Assembly: GCF_028389875.1 (NCBI RefSeq)
Contig: NC_084676.1
Span: forward strand, 1,674,001-1,738,000
Direction: 5' to 3'
Source of the DNA: Rhea pennata
Lineage: Eukaryota > Chordata > Aves > Rheiformes > Rheidae
Length of the DNA stretch: 64,000 bases
Made by a program: the position numbers and the translations under genes. The notes beneath the pieces are model-generated. The model saw nothing but the letters and a program-made list of their open reading frames with translations. It ran no database searches and was not told the DNA's origin. Each line of letters begins with the position of its first letter. Position 1 is the stretch's first letter. Of this stretch, positions 48,417 to 60,111 are shown one piece after another.

Positions 48417-51400
48417 GTCTGTAAGCCGACCCCAGCCCTCTTCTCGCACCCTTCCTTATCTGCACACCCCCCGCGTCTGCTCGTTTGTAGTTTTCGTAAG
48501 CTTTAGCAGCCTGTGCTGCTTCTCCTCGATTGTATTTGCATCTTAACGAGGAAAGGGGAGCGCCTGTTGAGGCGAATGGATGAACGGACGAATGACTGAG
48601 AACAAGCAACACTCCGGTGACGCCTTGCTTTTAGGAGCAGCAAGTGCTCCCGTAGGGTTCTTCTGCTCACAGTTTGGGAGGTATGCCGAGGGGGAACAGA
48701 CCAGGGCGTAGATCGCGGATCGATGTCAGAGGCAGCAGAGAAATTAGTAACATGAATGTCTGTTGCCACACTGAATGACATGGGGATTTGCCTATGAGAG
48801 GCGCGGCGCGGCGCGGCGCGGCGCGGCGCGGCGCGGCGCGGCGCAGGCCCCGCTTCGTTTCCGCACGGGCTCTTCTCGCTCACACTAGTGACTGTGCCGA
48901 CTGGAGCACGCTTTGCTAAGGCGCAGCTGCTCCAGCGCTTGTTGGCAGATGGGCTTCGACCACGTGCATCTCTGCGTAATGCTTATTGGCTATATTAAAG
49001 ATAGAAAGGAAGCTCGTGTAAGGTTAGAAAAATGGCCCTTAAGCGGTGTGTGTGTGTTGGTGGGGTGGGGGTGAGAATGAAATGTAATTCACAGCAGCCT
49101 CTGAGGTGTGTGGGAAAGCAAAAGTGAAAGGCAGTTTGGGGAGATAAGAGGGACTGCTAATGGGAGGAATTAACAGTTGCAAAGGCTAAGGCAACGACCA
49201 GCGAAAGGATCGAGGAGGTGGAGATGTCCTCTGAAGCGCTTGTCCCGAGCGTGGAAGCCCCTGGCGGGAGAGCTATCGTCTGCCCCCCGTGCAATGAGGT
49301 CTGTAAGCCTGCACATTCCTCTACGTCCGAGTACACCACATGAAACCTTTTTTGTGCGATGTGGGTTTGGGGGCTGAAGGAATAGCCCCTTGTAACTGAG
49401 AGAAGGCAGTGACGTGGTATTTCCCGTAGGCTGGTAGCTGTCAATGTTTTCCGAGGTTGCTCGTGCTAGTTTCCATTTATGCCTTTATAGCTCACTTGAT
49501 CAGCGTAGGCTGCTCAGCTGGTAAGGAAGGGTGGAAGCTTGTGCTACAGCTCTTACTTCCCGTGCTGATCGACGCGGGTACCGAGGCACCCGACTACGAC
49601 AGCCTATGCGTTCCTGAAATACCGCGACCGGTATTTCCTCCTGCGACCCGCGTTTTAGGGAGGATCTTCGTTGCTGGGATGTACTGTCAGTCGTGATTTC
49701 GGGAACGAATGCGATGGGTAGCGTTCCGGTACGGGGCTGTCCTGACCTGCAGGAAGGTAGCTAGCCACTCGTACCAGAGTATCCGAGGAGCTCATGGCGC
49801 TCCTTGCTTCTCGCTGTACGCTGAGAGGGGTGAAATGTTTCCTTTCGGGACTGGGCGCCCAGGGGTGCTTCAGATGAGTGAGGGAGGTTCCCTCTCCTGT
49901 TTGAAGCGAAGCCGTGGGAACGTTTTCGTTCCCCGGGTGTGTTGCAGTCTGCAGCAGCTGCTCCGAGTTCTGCCTCGGGAGGCAGGAGGCTGCTGATCTC
50001 TTTGGCTCCCCTTGAGGCACCTCTTATCTCGGCAAGTGCCTGTAAACGGCCAGCTCTCTGAGCTTTAGCGTGTGCTGCCGCTGTGAGCTCTCCCTCGAGA
50101 GGGGAGATGTGAAGACAAACACTCAGACAAAAGGGTGATCGCTGGAGAGTGCTTGCTTGCGTGGTCCTTTCCAACCTCGGATGGCATAAGCTGCGGAGAG
50201 ACTGCAAAGGAGAAGAGTCTACGCCTAGAGGGAAATACTGGCCAGCTGCCAATCCGTTGAAAAGGACGGCAGCCGGACGTGTTTCTTCTGTCCTTGACGT
50301 CTGAGGCTGGATCCCCGTTACTCTGGGTCCATGCTCTCTGTTCCAGAGAGCCGAGTGGCTGCTGGGAGTTGCTAGCATTCGTGTTACAGATGTTCCACGT
50401 TCTTTCGGACATGTGCTTTAGGCAGATGAGACTCTCTTTAAGCAACCTGGCACGACCCAGCGTTTTGCCTTAGGTGCTCATTGTTTGTGTCCTTTTTTTT
50501 TTTGCCCTTTCCCATGCCAAGTAGATCTTTTTTTATAGCGTGATGATACTTTCCCTCTTCTCTCTTTGCCAAGGGATCCTGTATGGTGGTACTGAGAAGT
50601 AGAATGTCACCAAGCATGGTCCTTTTGTCCCTAATGTGAGCATAGTGTTGTTTAATGAATTTTGCTTGGCGGTCTTACGAATGGTAGGGAATGATAAGAC
50701 CTCCTCAGGTATTTCATATTGAAGAGTCCTTATTTCACTTCTTCTGTGCCATGTGGCATCCTGTCCCTTCCTTTAGCAGCTCCCGCTTGTAGTGCAGCTT
50801 CTTCTTTCAGTGCTGATTATTTGAAATCTGGGCAAGCATTTTGTTAGCTGTAGGACATCCTGTAATCCAAACAATGCTGGAGGAAGGGGTGAGAAAGTCT
50901 GCATTTCTCTTAATGTGTTGCTTCTGAATGACTTTGCTGACCACAAAAGCCTGCTCGCATAGCAACTTTCTTGGTTGTCTTATTGCAGGTTCCTGTTACC
51001 CGCAGGGTGGTACTGGTCCATTTGCTTTACTGTTCATCTTGTAGACAGTGGTGACGTTAGAAGAAGAGGTAAATTAAAGCTGAGGGTATGGCTGTACTTG
51101 GGCCTAAGGTCCCTGAACTTTGTCGTGTGCTGTGCTGATACTAATTATAACACAAGTATTTAAGCAGAGTGAGATTCCATGTAAAGATATGCTCGCTAGG
51201 TAAGTGACCCCTTTGTGTGTCTTACTCTGTCTACAGCAGAGTGTGAGCATTTGTTGGTGAGGAAGAACTTAGTGATGGGGAAGAGTGTGTTCACAGGGAA
51301 CCTTTCTGTCCCTTCCTGGCAGAACGGTGTGAAGGTTTGTTCCCAGAGAGTAGGAGGTTTCTTTGCTGATGATGGCAGAGGTTTATGACATTGTGCACGC

Positions 51401-54400
51401 CAGGGCACCGGTGTCTCTGTTGCAGCCAACTCTGGCCTTGGCTAAGGAGGAATACAGGGGACTGGGTTGATTTGACTCTGTTCCTAGGTGCTGAGGACCA
51501 GCATCATCTGGGGAAGGTGCTTGGAAAAGGAGTGAAGCTTGTGGTGTGTTCCGAGCCTGACCATCGCTCTTGCCTCGGTGGTGGGGAAACAAGGCAAGAA
51601 GAGTCTTTGTGGGGGCAATGCATTCCCTGGTTGTGCCTAAGATTCAAAGAGAAGAGCCGTCACCTCAAGGAGTGCGGGAGCTGACTGTAGAGAGAATGTA
51701 GACTTCTTGTGGCTCTACAGCATTGTGATAAATCCTCCTGATATCACTGTATGGAAGAGACATGAAAGGTTGAGGTATGACCTGGAGTCCTTTACCTGTG
51801 TTGGGTATCTCTTCCACATGTTCTTGTCTCAGAATGTTCATCACCTTAAATGTTAATTGGTGGGTAGTGACAGAAAGGTGACTGTGACATATCAGAATGT
51901 AGTGTGTGTTTTCCATTTGGGAAGTACTGCTACCTCCTTCCTAGGTGTGCCTGTGTATTACTGGTTACCTGCTGGAATGTTCTGCTTTGAGAGAACAGTG
52001 AGTTTCAACCTGTAGATGGGGTAAGGGGCTGGAACAGCAAAATCACTGCTTGCTAAAATTCAAATTGTGAAGTGTATGTGCATATGACACAGGTACCCCT
52101 TGACCTAAGCAGGGAATCACCATTGTGCCCTTCCTAAGGTGCTTTCCTATGTATTGTGAGTGGAGATGAACAACTGTATGTTTACAGAGGGCAGCCTATC
52201 CTTAGGCCTGGAAAGTATGGGTGAAGCGTGCAAAAGCAAGCTGGAGTACGGTTCCCAGTAGGGAGTGGAGCCCGTGATGTCCTTATGAGAGGACAGAATG
52301 CCTTCTTAGTTCTTCGGAGAATTGGAGAGCGCTTGTGTCCAGTCGATATCACTGTCTCAGTGGACCTGAGAGGTCGGAGGCAACGCACTACAGTGAACAC
52401 TGCGCCAGCCTAGAGACGTGCTCTAAAATCAATCAATACACCTGCTGCTTATGAAAGATGTATGTTTCAGTTTTGGTTTCTTCAAGCCTTTATCAGGTGG
52501 GAGTTGAGTGACGGCTCTACCAGTTCCTGGAGATTGCATCTCTCCCGTTCTCTTCAGGCCTCCAACGGACACTGTCGGAAGAGCTTTTGTGGTTTCTTGG
52601 GTTTGATTTTTTGATGGCAGGTCCCGTGTCACTGAAGGCTTCTGAACACTTGCCTCTCTGTGGGAATGTGGTCACACTGGCATCCTCTACATGCGTCCAG
52701 CTTTAGCGTGTTGATGTGACCCACAATGTGTGGATGCACTAGGTACTCAGGAACCCGAGAGCAGTGGAAGGTTGCTTGTTTATTATGAGGTCTGGGTCAA
52801 AGGTGGGCATAGTGAGCACTCACGCAGGTACTGAGACCGGGAGCACTTAGGCCACATTTATAGTGCATAACGTCTTGTGATACCTCTCATGATCTTCAGC
52901 TTACAGTACAGCTTCTTTTGTGACTGGTAGTGACTTGGAAGAGGTAGCTCACTAGTAGAATACCCTATACCCCAAGTACTGTAAGAGTTCTTCATGGTGG
53001 AAGGAATGTGTTGCCCTTCATAATTACGTGAAGAGAGCTCGCACACTTTGAGTGGTGATGCTACGATGCGGCAGGGACTGCAGTATGCATAGCACGATGT
53101 GTCCTGAGAGAAGAAGGTGAGACGTGGATTCCAGGGAATATGAGGGTTTTTGGATGGGGAGAAGTCCCTTCCTGGCAGAACGGTGTGAACCTTTGTTCCC
53201 AGAGAGTGGGAGGATTCTTTGCTGATGTAGATTCAGGCTTTTGATGCAGTGCACGCTAGAGCAGAAGTCTGTTGCAGCTAATTCTGGCCTTGGCTTAGGA
53301 GAGATGAAAGTTCAAAAAGAGCTTCTATGAGGCCACGTAGTTGCTTCATCACATGCACCTTTGTAGCACCGTGTTGAAGGCAGGCTGAAGAATTCTGTTT
53401 GTGTAGATGTAGGGGAGGTTGCAGAGTTGTCTGAATTATAATTTTAAACGAATACAAGGTGAGTGTGAACACTGGTCGTAGATGTAATATTCCACCCACA
53501 GCTGTGGTTTCATCCGGTCTTATTTTCTGTGAAGTGTGGCTGAGGAAATGTGGCTATGGCCTATGCCGTGAGCATTGTGAGGAGCCTCCTCAGTGGATGT
53601 TGCTTACTAGATACCTTTACTATATACCTCCTACAAGCAATATAAACTACAATATCAGGGCATGATTCCTTCATTTCAGTGTGCTTCAAATTCCAGCCTT
53701 GGTTGTGGTTGTCACCTAAAGCCAGGCCTCAAAGTGTCTGACCATGGTTTAAAGGAGATGTAAATGCTCTAAATGTACGCGTGGAGGAGCAGTTTCCATA
53801 GATATCTTAAACGTTTTCAGCTGAAAACAGGAAGACTCTGATGAACACGCTTGCTTAGTATGTCACGCAGTGCTCTCGCCTATTGCTTGTGCACGGCCTA
53901 AAGTCAGATGTTCTCGATGCTGCAAGTAAAGGGTCGTCAGGCAGTGCATTGACGGTGAGAGGCTGGGTGTGAAAGTGGGGATAGGTGGGTCAGCGGTGCT
54001 TTTGGCTAGGCAATATATTGATTTCATGCCTTGTGCCACCGCCCGTGGCAGTTATGCTAGGTCTCTGTTGTCCCATCCTTAAAGGCGGTGACAGTCCTCT
54101 GAAGAATGTGTCTTCAGGCAGTAATGTTGTATGTACAAAGGTGCTGCTTGACTAGAATGCCTCGTAATTCCTGTGTGAAACCTCATTCTTCTACCCGTAC
54201 GACCTTTTAACACCAGGATGGAGAGTCTCATCACAGTTGCATGTAGCTTTCCCAGGCCTGAGCCACCTTCAAGCTGAGTTTGCTAGATGTCTTCCTAGGT
54301 CACATTTACAGAACGGGCTGTTGCTTTGGAACCTGTCAGTGTTGTTTTGCAGCGAACACTTAATTCCCTAGACAAGCTTGCAGCCACCTGAAGACTGAAT

Positions 54401-55947
54401 TCTTCCCCGTGAGGAAGACAAAGCTGAGCAGCTAAACCAGCATCTCCCATACATGCTGTTCTATCCCCCACGAGACTTAGGCTCCGGCGGAGGCCTGCAA
54501 TAAGCCTTCTGGCTTCCTAGGCGCAGGAGGAAGCAGGCCGTATGGTACACAAATCCACGCACAGGGATGAACACTTGTGAAAACAGACCCCTTCCTATCT
54601 AGCCCAACATAAGAATTCAGGGCCTGGCTTGCAACTTGAGGTCTCACTGACCTTCCAGATGCTCTGTGGGTGCCTTTTTAGGCAGAGCTGTGGCAAAACA
54701 GCTGTAAATCACACATGTGAAATACATGCCTCCAAGGGGCCAGTTGGAGGTTTCGGAATCACTAATCCTCAAAAATGATAGCGAGATCTGAGCTACTGCT
54801 TTGTGATAAACGAGATCTCTTTACTGCACATGCCTGTCACCTCTGATGCCTCTCCTTCAAGCTGGCCACACACTAATGTGGTATAGTCTGGTGCAGAGTG
54901 CTTCTAGGAAATACCAGCTACTTCTGGGTTGCTCTGATCTCTTAGAGGCCTGTGGACACATGGCCTGCCTCTCGGTGTGCCATCCTGCATTGCCCAGGAC
55001 TGGAACCAGGCCTTCTCAAGTGGCAGAAGGAAGGTCACAGTTGCAGGCAGAAGTAATTCCAGCTGAATAGGATAGCCTAAGCCTGGATAAGGCCTGGTAA
55101 CAGGACTTTTGCCTAGAAGCTCCCCAAGGCAACAAGGTCTCAGGCATAACAGTGTGAAATCATTTTTACAGCAGACCTCAGACTGCAGAGTTTCAGCCAA
55201 GCGTACCCTGAGCTTTTTATGGACAGCGCTAAGAATCAGCATCAGGATGTGCTTAGGGCAAACAATCTACGTTGTAGATTGGCCAGCCTGGTACTGATAT
55301 AGAAAAAGAGCAAGTTTAATAGGCAGCTCAGTTATGTTAGTATGCTAACACGTACGATACCTTTAGGGTCCTTTCTTCTCAATCAATATTATTTGCTTAT
55401 AAAAAGGAAAGAACAAACCTCAGGCACCTACATATAAAAGTAAGGTGAGACTTAGACAAGCTGGAAAGCGTTTGGAGGCCTGCCATAAAATCACGGACCT
55501 GATTCCCAAACTGAGAAGGAGGAATAGCTTGGTCTTCTAAGATTTCCTACTCCTTCTCCCTTTTGCTTGCAACTAAGCACAGCGCTTTACCAGACTGGTG
55601 TGGCTTACCGGAAATAGAAGTGTGAAATATTCAGACGAGCCCCTTCCCAACCTGGGCATGCGTTTCATCCTCTGCATGAGAAATCTTATTTATCACTCTG
55701 TCCTATTTATTTCTTTCTTTGCCTTCATCCCGAGTCAGGGAATGAGTCACACTCACAGAGACGGAAGAAGGGAAAGAAAAAGAACAAAAAATACTGACAT
55801 AGGGTTATTGCTTTCAAAGTCTTCTCAAGCTATGAAATCATTGTACGGGTCTGTTGCTTTTACTATCCTGTAGTGGATAACTACAGTAGTGAAGAAATAC
55901 CTCGTTGTGCGAGTGCGAGCCGGCTGCAGTGGCGGCGCGGGGACTCC
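48417..55947. other. Array spacer 4 (no gene recognised)
   Basis: Near-identical to spacers 1-3, with the GGCGC VNTR at 48800-48844. It shares 'gtacgcgtgg' (near 53775) and 'taccagactgg' (near 55588) with spacer 1 but not with spacers 2 and 3, while other sites group differently, so sites do not follow one branching order. Confidence 0.75.
48800..48844. repeat. GGCGC VNTR, spacer 4 (9 units)
   Basis: 45 bp of perfect pentamers. Confidence 0.95.
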
Positions 55948-55973
55948 GGGTGCCGCTGTTGCCCGATGCGAAG
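55948..55973 (+). promoter_or_regulatory. CSE-like promoter element of gamma-B gene 7
   Basis: Same element as before genes 4-6, about 240-260 bp before the ATG at 56208; a 3-unit GGAGCC VNTR follows at 55999-56016, so the element sits 12-18 bp nearer the start. Confidence 0.6.
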
Positions 55974-55998
55974 CGCCGCCGCAGCCGCCGCCGCAGAC

Positions 55999-56016
55999 GG
56001 AGCCGGAGCCGGAGCC
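55999..56016. repeat. GGAGCC hexamer VNTR, gene 7 (3 units)
   Basis: Three perfect hexamers, the shortest version. Confidence 0.95.
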
Positions 56017-56207
56017 GCCGCAGCCTCCCGCGGGGCGGCTGCTCGCTCGCGCAGTGCCCGCCTCGGAGCCGGAAGAGCGGAGCGGAGCAGAGGCGGACTG
56101 GGTCTCGCCGCGCCGGTCGACCTGTGAGCCAGCTGCGGGGGATCTGCAGAGCAGGGCGGCGTCGGAGGACGGGAGGCGAGGCGCGGCGAAGGCGGCGAGC
56201 GGCGGGG

Positions 56208-58637
56208 ATGGGAGCGAGGCAGGGAGCGCAGCGGCGGGCAGCAGCCAGGCACGTCGCGCTGCTGGCCGTGCTGCTGCCGGTGTGCTGCCGGGCGGCGCCG
56301 GAGCGGCTGCGCTATGCGGTTCCCGAGGAGACGGGCAGCGGCTCCCTGGTGGGGCCGCTGGCGCGGGACCTGGGGCTGAGCCCGGCAGACCTGCCGGCGC
56401 GGCAGCTGCGCATCAGCTCGGAGAAGCCCTACTTCGCGGTGGGCGCGGAGAACGGGCACCTGTACGTGAGCGAGAGGCTGGACCGGGAGGAGATGTGCGG
56501 CGACTCCGTGTCCTGCTCGGTCAGTTTCGAGGTGGTGCTGCAGAACCCGCTCAACGTTTTCCACGTCGACGTGGCCATCCAGGACATCAATGACAACTCG
56601 CCGGTCTTCAGCAAGGCAGCTCTCGATCTGGAGATCGGGGAATTGATGCTTCCTGGTGCGCGGTTTCCGCTGGAGATGGCGCAAGATCCGGATGTGGGAA
56701 GCAACTCGCTGCTCAGCTACCAGCTCACTGACAGCCCCTCCTTCTCGCTGGCAGTGAAGGAGAGCCCGGATGGAAGCAGGCAGCCCGAGTTGGTGTTAGA
56801 AGCAGCTTTGGATCGTGAGAAGCAGAGCTCCTTCCAGATGGTGCTGACGGCGGTGGACGGCGGGTCTCCGGCGAGGTCGGGCACGGTGCAGATTCGCATC
56901 AACGTGACAGACGCGAATGACAACGCGCCCGTGTTCAGCAAAAGCGCCTACGAGGCGCGAGTGCGGGAGAACGCGCCGGCGGGGTCGCTGGTGCTGCGGG
57001 TGCGAGCCACGGACGCGGATGCGGGCTCCAACGGCCGCGTCTCCTACGCCTTCAGCAACGTGCCCGAGGCTGTCCGCGCTGTCTTCAGCATAGACAGCGA
57101 CAGCGGCGACATCCGAAACGAAGGGACTCTGGATTTCGAGGAGAGGAATAGATACAGCTTCGGCGTGGAAGCGAGGGACGGGGGCGGGCTCAGCGGTCAC
57201 TGCAAAGTCCTCGTAGAGGTCACAGACGAGAACGACAACGCGCCCGAGATAACGACGCTGTCGGTGTCGAGCCCGGTGCCCGAGGACTCCCCGCTCGGCA
57301 CCGTCGTCGCCCTCGTCAAGGTGCGAGACCGGGACTCTGGCGACAACGGGAAGGTGCGGTGCGAGCTGGAGGGCGAGTCGCCGTTCGCCATCGTGGCGTC
57401 GTCGGGCAGCTCGTACAAGGTGGTGACGGCGAGCGCGCTGGACAGGGAGCGGGCGGCCGAGCACAACGTGACGGTGGTGGCGAGCGACGGCGGGAGCCCG
57501 GCGCTCTGCAGCCGCACGACGCTGGCGCTGGCCGTGTCGGACGTGAACGACAACGCGCCGGTGTTCGAGGAAGCGGCCTACAGCGCCTACGTGGCGGAGA
57601 ACAACGCGGCGGGCGCGGCGGTGCTGCGCGTCCGCGCGCGGGACGCGGACGCGGGCGCCAACGGGCGCGTGAGCTACTGGCTGGCGGGCGGCAGCGCGGG
57701 CGAGGCGGCGGCGGCGCCCTACGTGTCGGTGGAGGCGCGGAGCGGCGCGCTGTACGCGCAGCGCTCCTTCGACTACGAGCAGTGCCGCGAGTTCGCCGTG
57801 GAGGTGAGGGCGCAGGACGGCGGGTCGCCGGCGCGCAGCTCGACGGCGACGGTGCGCGTCTTCGTGCTGGACCTCAACGACAACGCGCCGCAGGTGCTGT
57901 GGCCGGCGGCGGCGGCGAGCCCCGGCGCGGGCCCGTTCGAGGTGGTGCCGCGGTCGGCCGAGGCGGGCTACCTGGTGGCCAAGGTGGTGGCGGTGGACGC
58001 GGACGCGGGGCGCAACGCGTGGCTGTCGTACGAGCTGCTGCAGGCGACGGAGCCGGCGCTCTTCCGGCTGGGGCTGCACAGCGGCGAGGTGCGGACGGCG
58101 CGGGCCGTGTCGGAGCGCGACGCGGCCCGGCAGCGCCTCGTGGTGGTGGTGAAGGACCACGGGCAGCCGGCGCTGTCGGCCACGGCCACGCTGCACGTGG
58201 TGCTGGCCGAGAGCTTGCAGGAGGCGCTGCCGGCGCTGAGCGAGCGGGCGGCGGGCGCCGAGTCGCCGGCGGATTTGCAGTTCTACCTGGTGCTGGCGCT
58301 GGCGCTGCTCTGCGCCTTGTTCGTGCTGAGCGTGGCGCTGGCCGTGGCGGCGCGGGTGCGGCGCGCCGGGCCGCCCGCCGTCCTGCGCTGCCTGGGCGTC
58401 GAGCGCTTCGCCGCCGCCGGCCCCGCCTTCCCGGCCGACTTCTGCGAGGGCACCTTGCCCTACTCCTACAACCTGTGCGTGGCGCCGGGCCGCGCCGTCG
58501 CCGAGTGCGCCTTGCTGCCGGCCCCGCTCCCCAGCCGCGCCGTCGACGATCTTCTCAGCGGCGACCCGCCCGCGATGCTGACGCCCAGCAGCAGCCGTGC
58601 CCCGGCAGAGCCGCCGTCGCACCCCGACGCAGTGCAG
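56208..58637 (+). CDS. PCDHGB: Gamma-B-type protocadherin variable exon (gene 7, array copy)
   Basis: 810 codons with the array layout and a phase-0 donor after 58637. It is the most distinct array copy: Val for Ala in SVSCS (EC1), KESPDGSRQ for KETASGKRQ at about residues 184-192 (EC2), NRYSFG for NEYSFG and CKVLVE for CQVLVE in EC3 (about 307-335), and GVERF for GAERF in the cytoplasmic part. The KESPDG form also occurs in gene 3, so gene 7 either keeps older sequence or received tracts from a gene-3-like donor. Confidence 0.94.
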
Positions 58638-60111
58638 GTCTGTAAGCCGACCCCAGCCCTCTTCTCGCACCCTTCCTTATCTTCACACCCCCCGCGTCTG
58701 CTCGTTTGTAGTTTTCGTAAGCTTTAGCAGCCTGTGCTGCTTCTCCTCGATTGTATTTGCATCTTAACGAGGAAAGGGGAGCGCCTGTTGAGGCGAATGG
58801 ATGAACGGACGAATGACTGAGAACAAGCAACACTCCGGTGACGCCTTGCTTTTAGGAGCAGCAAGTGCTCCCGTAGGGTTCTTCTGCTCACAGTTTGGGA
58901 GGTATGCCGAGGGGGAACAGACCAGGGCGTAGATCGCGGATCGATGTCAGAGGCAGCAGAGAAATTTGTAACATGAATGTCTGTTGCCACACTGAATGAC
59001 ATGGGGATTTGGCTATGAGAGGCGCGGCGCGGCGCGGCGCGGCGCGGCGCGGCGCAGGCCCCGCTTCGTTTCCGCACGGGCTCTTCTCGCTCACACTAGT
59101 GACTGTGCCGACTGGAGCACGCTTTGCTAAGGCGCAGCTGCTCCAGCGCTTGTTGGCAGATGGGCTTCGACCACGTGCATCTCTGCGTAATGCTTATTGG
59201 CTATATTAAAGATAGAAAGGAAGCTCGTGTAAGGTTAGAAAAATGGCCCTTAAGCGGTGTGTGTGTGTTGGTGGGGTGGGGGTGAGAATGAAATGTAATT
59301 CACAGCAGCCTCTGAGGTGTGTGGGAAAGCAAAAGTGAAAGGCAGTTTGGGGAGATAAGAGGGACTGCTAATGGGAGGAATTAACAGTTGCAAAGGCTAA
59401 GGCAACGACCAGCGAAAGGATCGAGGAGGTGGAGATGTCCTCTGAAGCGCTTGTCCCGAGCGTGGAAGCCCCTGGCGGGAGAGCTATCGTCTGCCCCCCG
59501 TGCAATGAGGTCTGTAAGCCTGCACATTCCTCTACGTCCGAGTACACCACATGAAACCTTTTTTGTGCGATGTGGGTTTGGGGGCTGAAGGAATAGCCCC
59601 TTGTAACTGAGAGAAGGCAGTGACGTGGTATTTCCCGTAGGCTGGTAGCTGTCAATGTTTTCCGAGGTTGCTCGTGTTAGTTTCCATTTATGCCTTTATA
59701 GCTCACTTGATCAGCGTAGGCTGCTCAGCTGGTAAGGAAGGGTGGAAGCTTGTGCTACAGCTCTTACTTCCCGTGCTGATCGACGCGGGTACCGAGGCAC
59801 CCGACTACGACAGCCTATGCGTGAGCTCTCCCTCGAGAGGGGAGATGTGAAGACAAACACTCAGACAAAAGGGTGATCTCTGGAGAGTGCTTGCTTGCGT
59901 GGTCCTTTCCAACCTCGGATGGGATAAGCTGCGGAGAGACTGCAAAGGAGAAGAGTCTACGCCTAGAGGGAAATACTGGCCAGCTGCCAATCCGTTGTAA
60001 AGGACGGCAGCCGGACGTGTTTCTTCTGTCCTTGACGTCTGAGGCTGGATCCCCGTTACTCTGGGTCCATGCTCTCTGTTCCAGAGAGCCGAGTGGCTGC
60101 TGGGAGTTGCT
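58638..60111. other. Shortened array spacer 5 (no gene recognised)
   Basis: It holds the GGCGC VNTR (59021-59055) and then the deletion that removes both spacer hairpins. 'gctcgtgttag' (near 59671) links it to spacer 3. No gene. Confidence 0.75.
59021..59055. repeat. GGCGC VNTR, spacer 5 (7 units)
   Basis: 35 bp of perfect pentamers. Confidence 0.95.

Larger units (their letters stand above)
47264..57484 (+). repeat. 10.2-kb tandem array, unit 4
   Basis: 10221 bp, from EC4 of gene 6 to EC4 of gene 7. It has a 9-unit GGCGC VNTR and only 3 GGAGCC units. Confidence 0.9.
57485..60111 (+). repeat. Truncated fifth array unit
   Basis: Array identity continues from EC4 of gene 7 through the first part of the spacer. 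At 59820/59821 about 473 bp present in the other copies (49612-50084 in spacer 4) are missing, then identity resumes until 'gctgggagttgct' at 60111, where it ends for good. The unit therefore has an internal deletion and lacks its right-hand three quarters. Confidence 0.85.

Noticed and set aside
16598-60111. The tandem array as a segment of mobile-element or viral origin
   Set aside because: No transposase, reverse transcriptase, capsid or terminal repeats are seen; boundaries fall inside host exons and spacers, as expected from unequal exchange.
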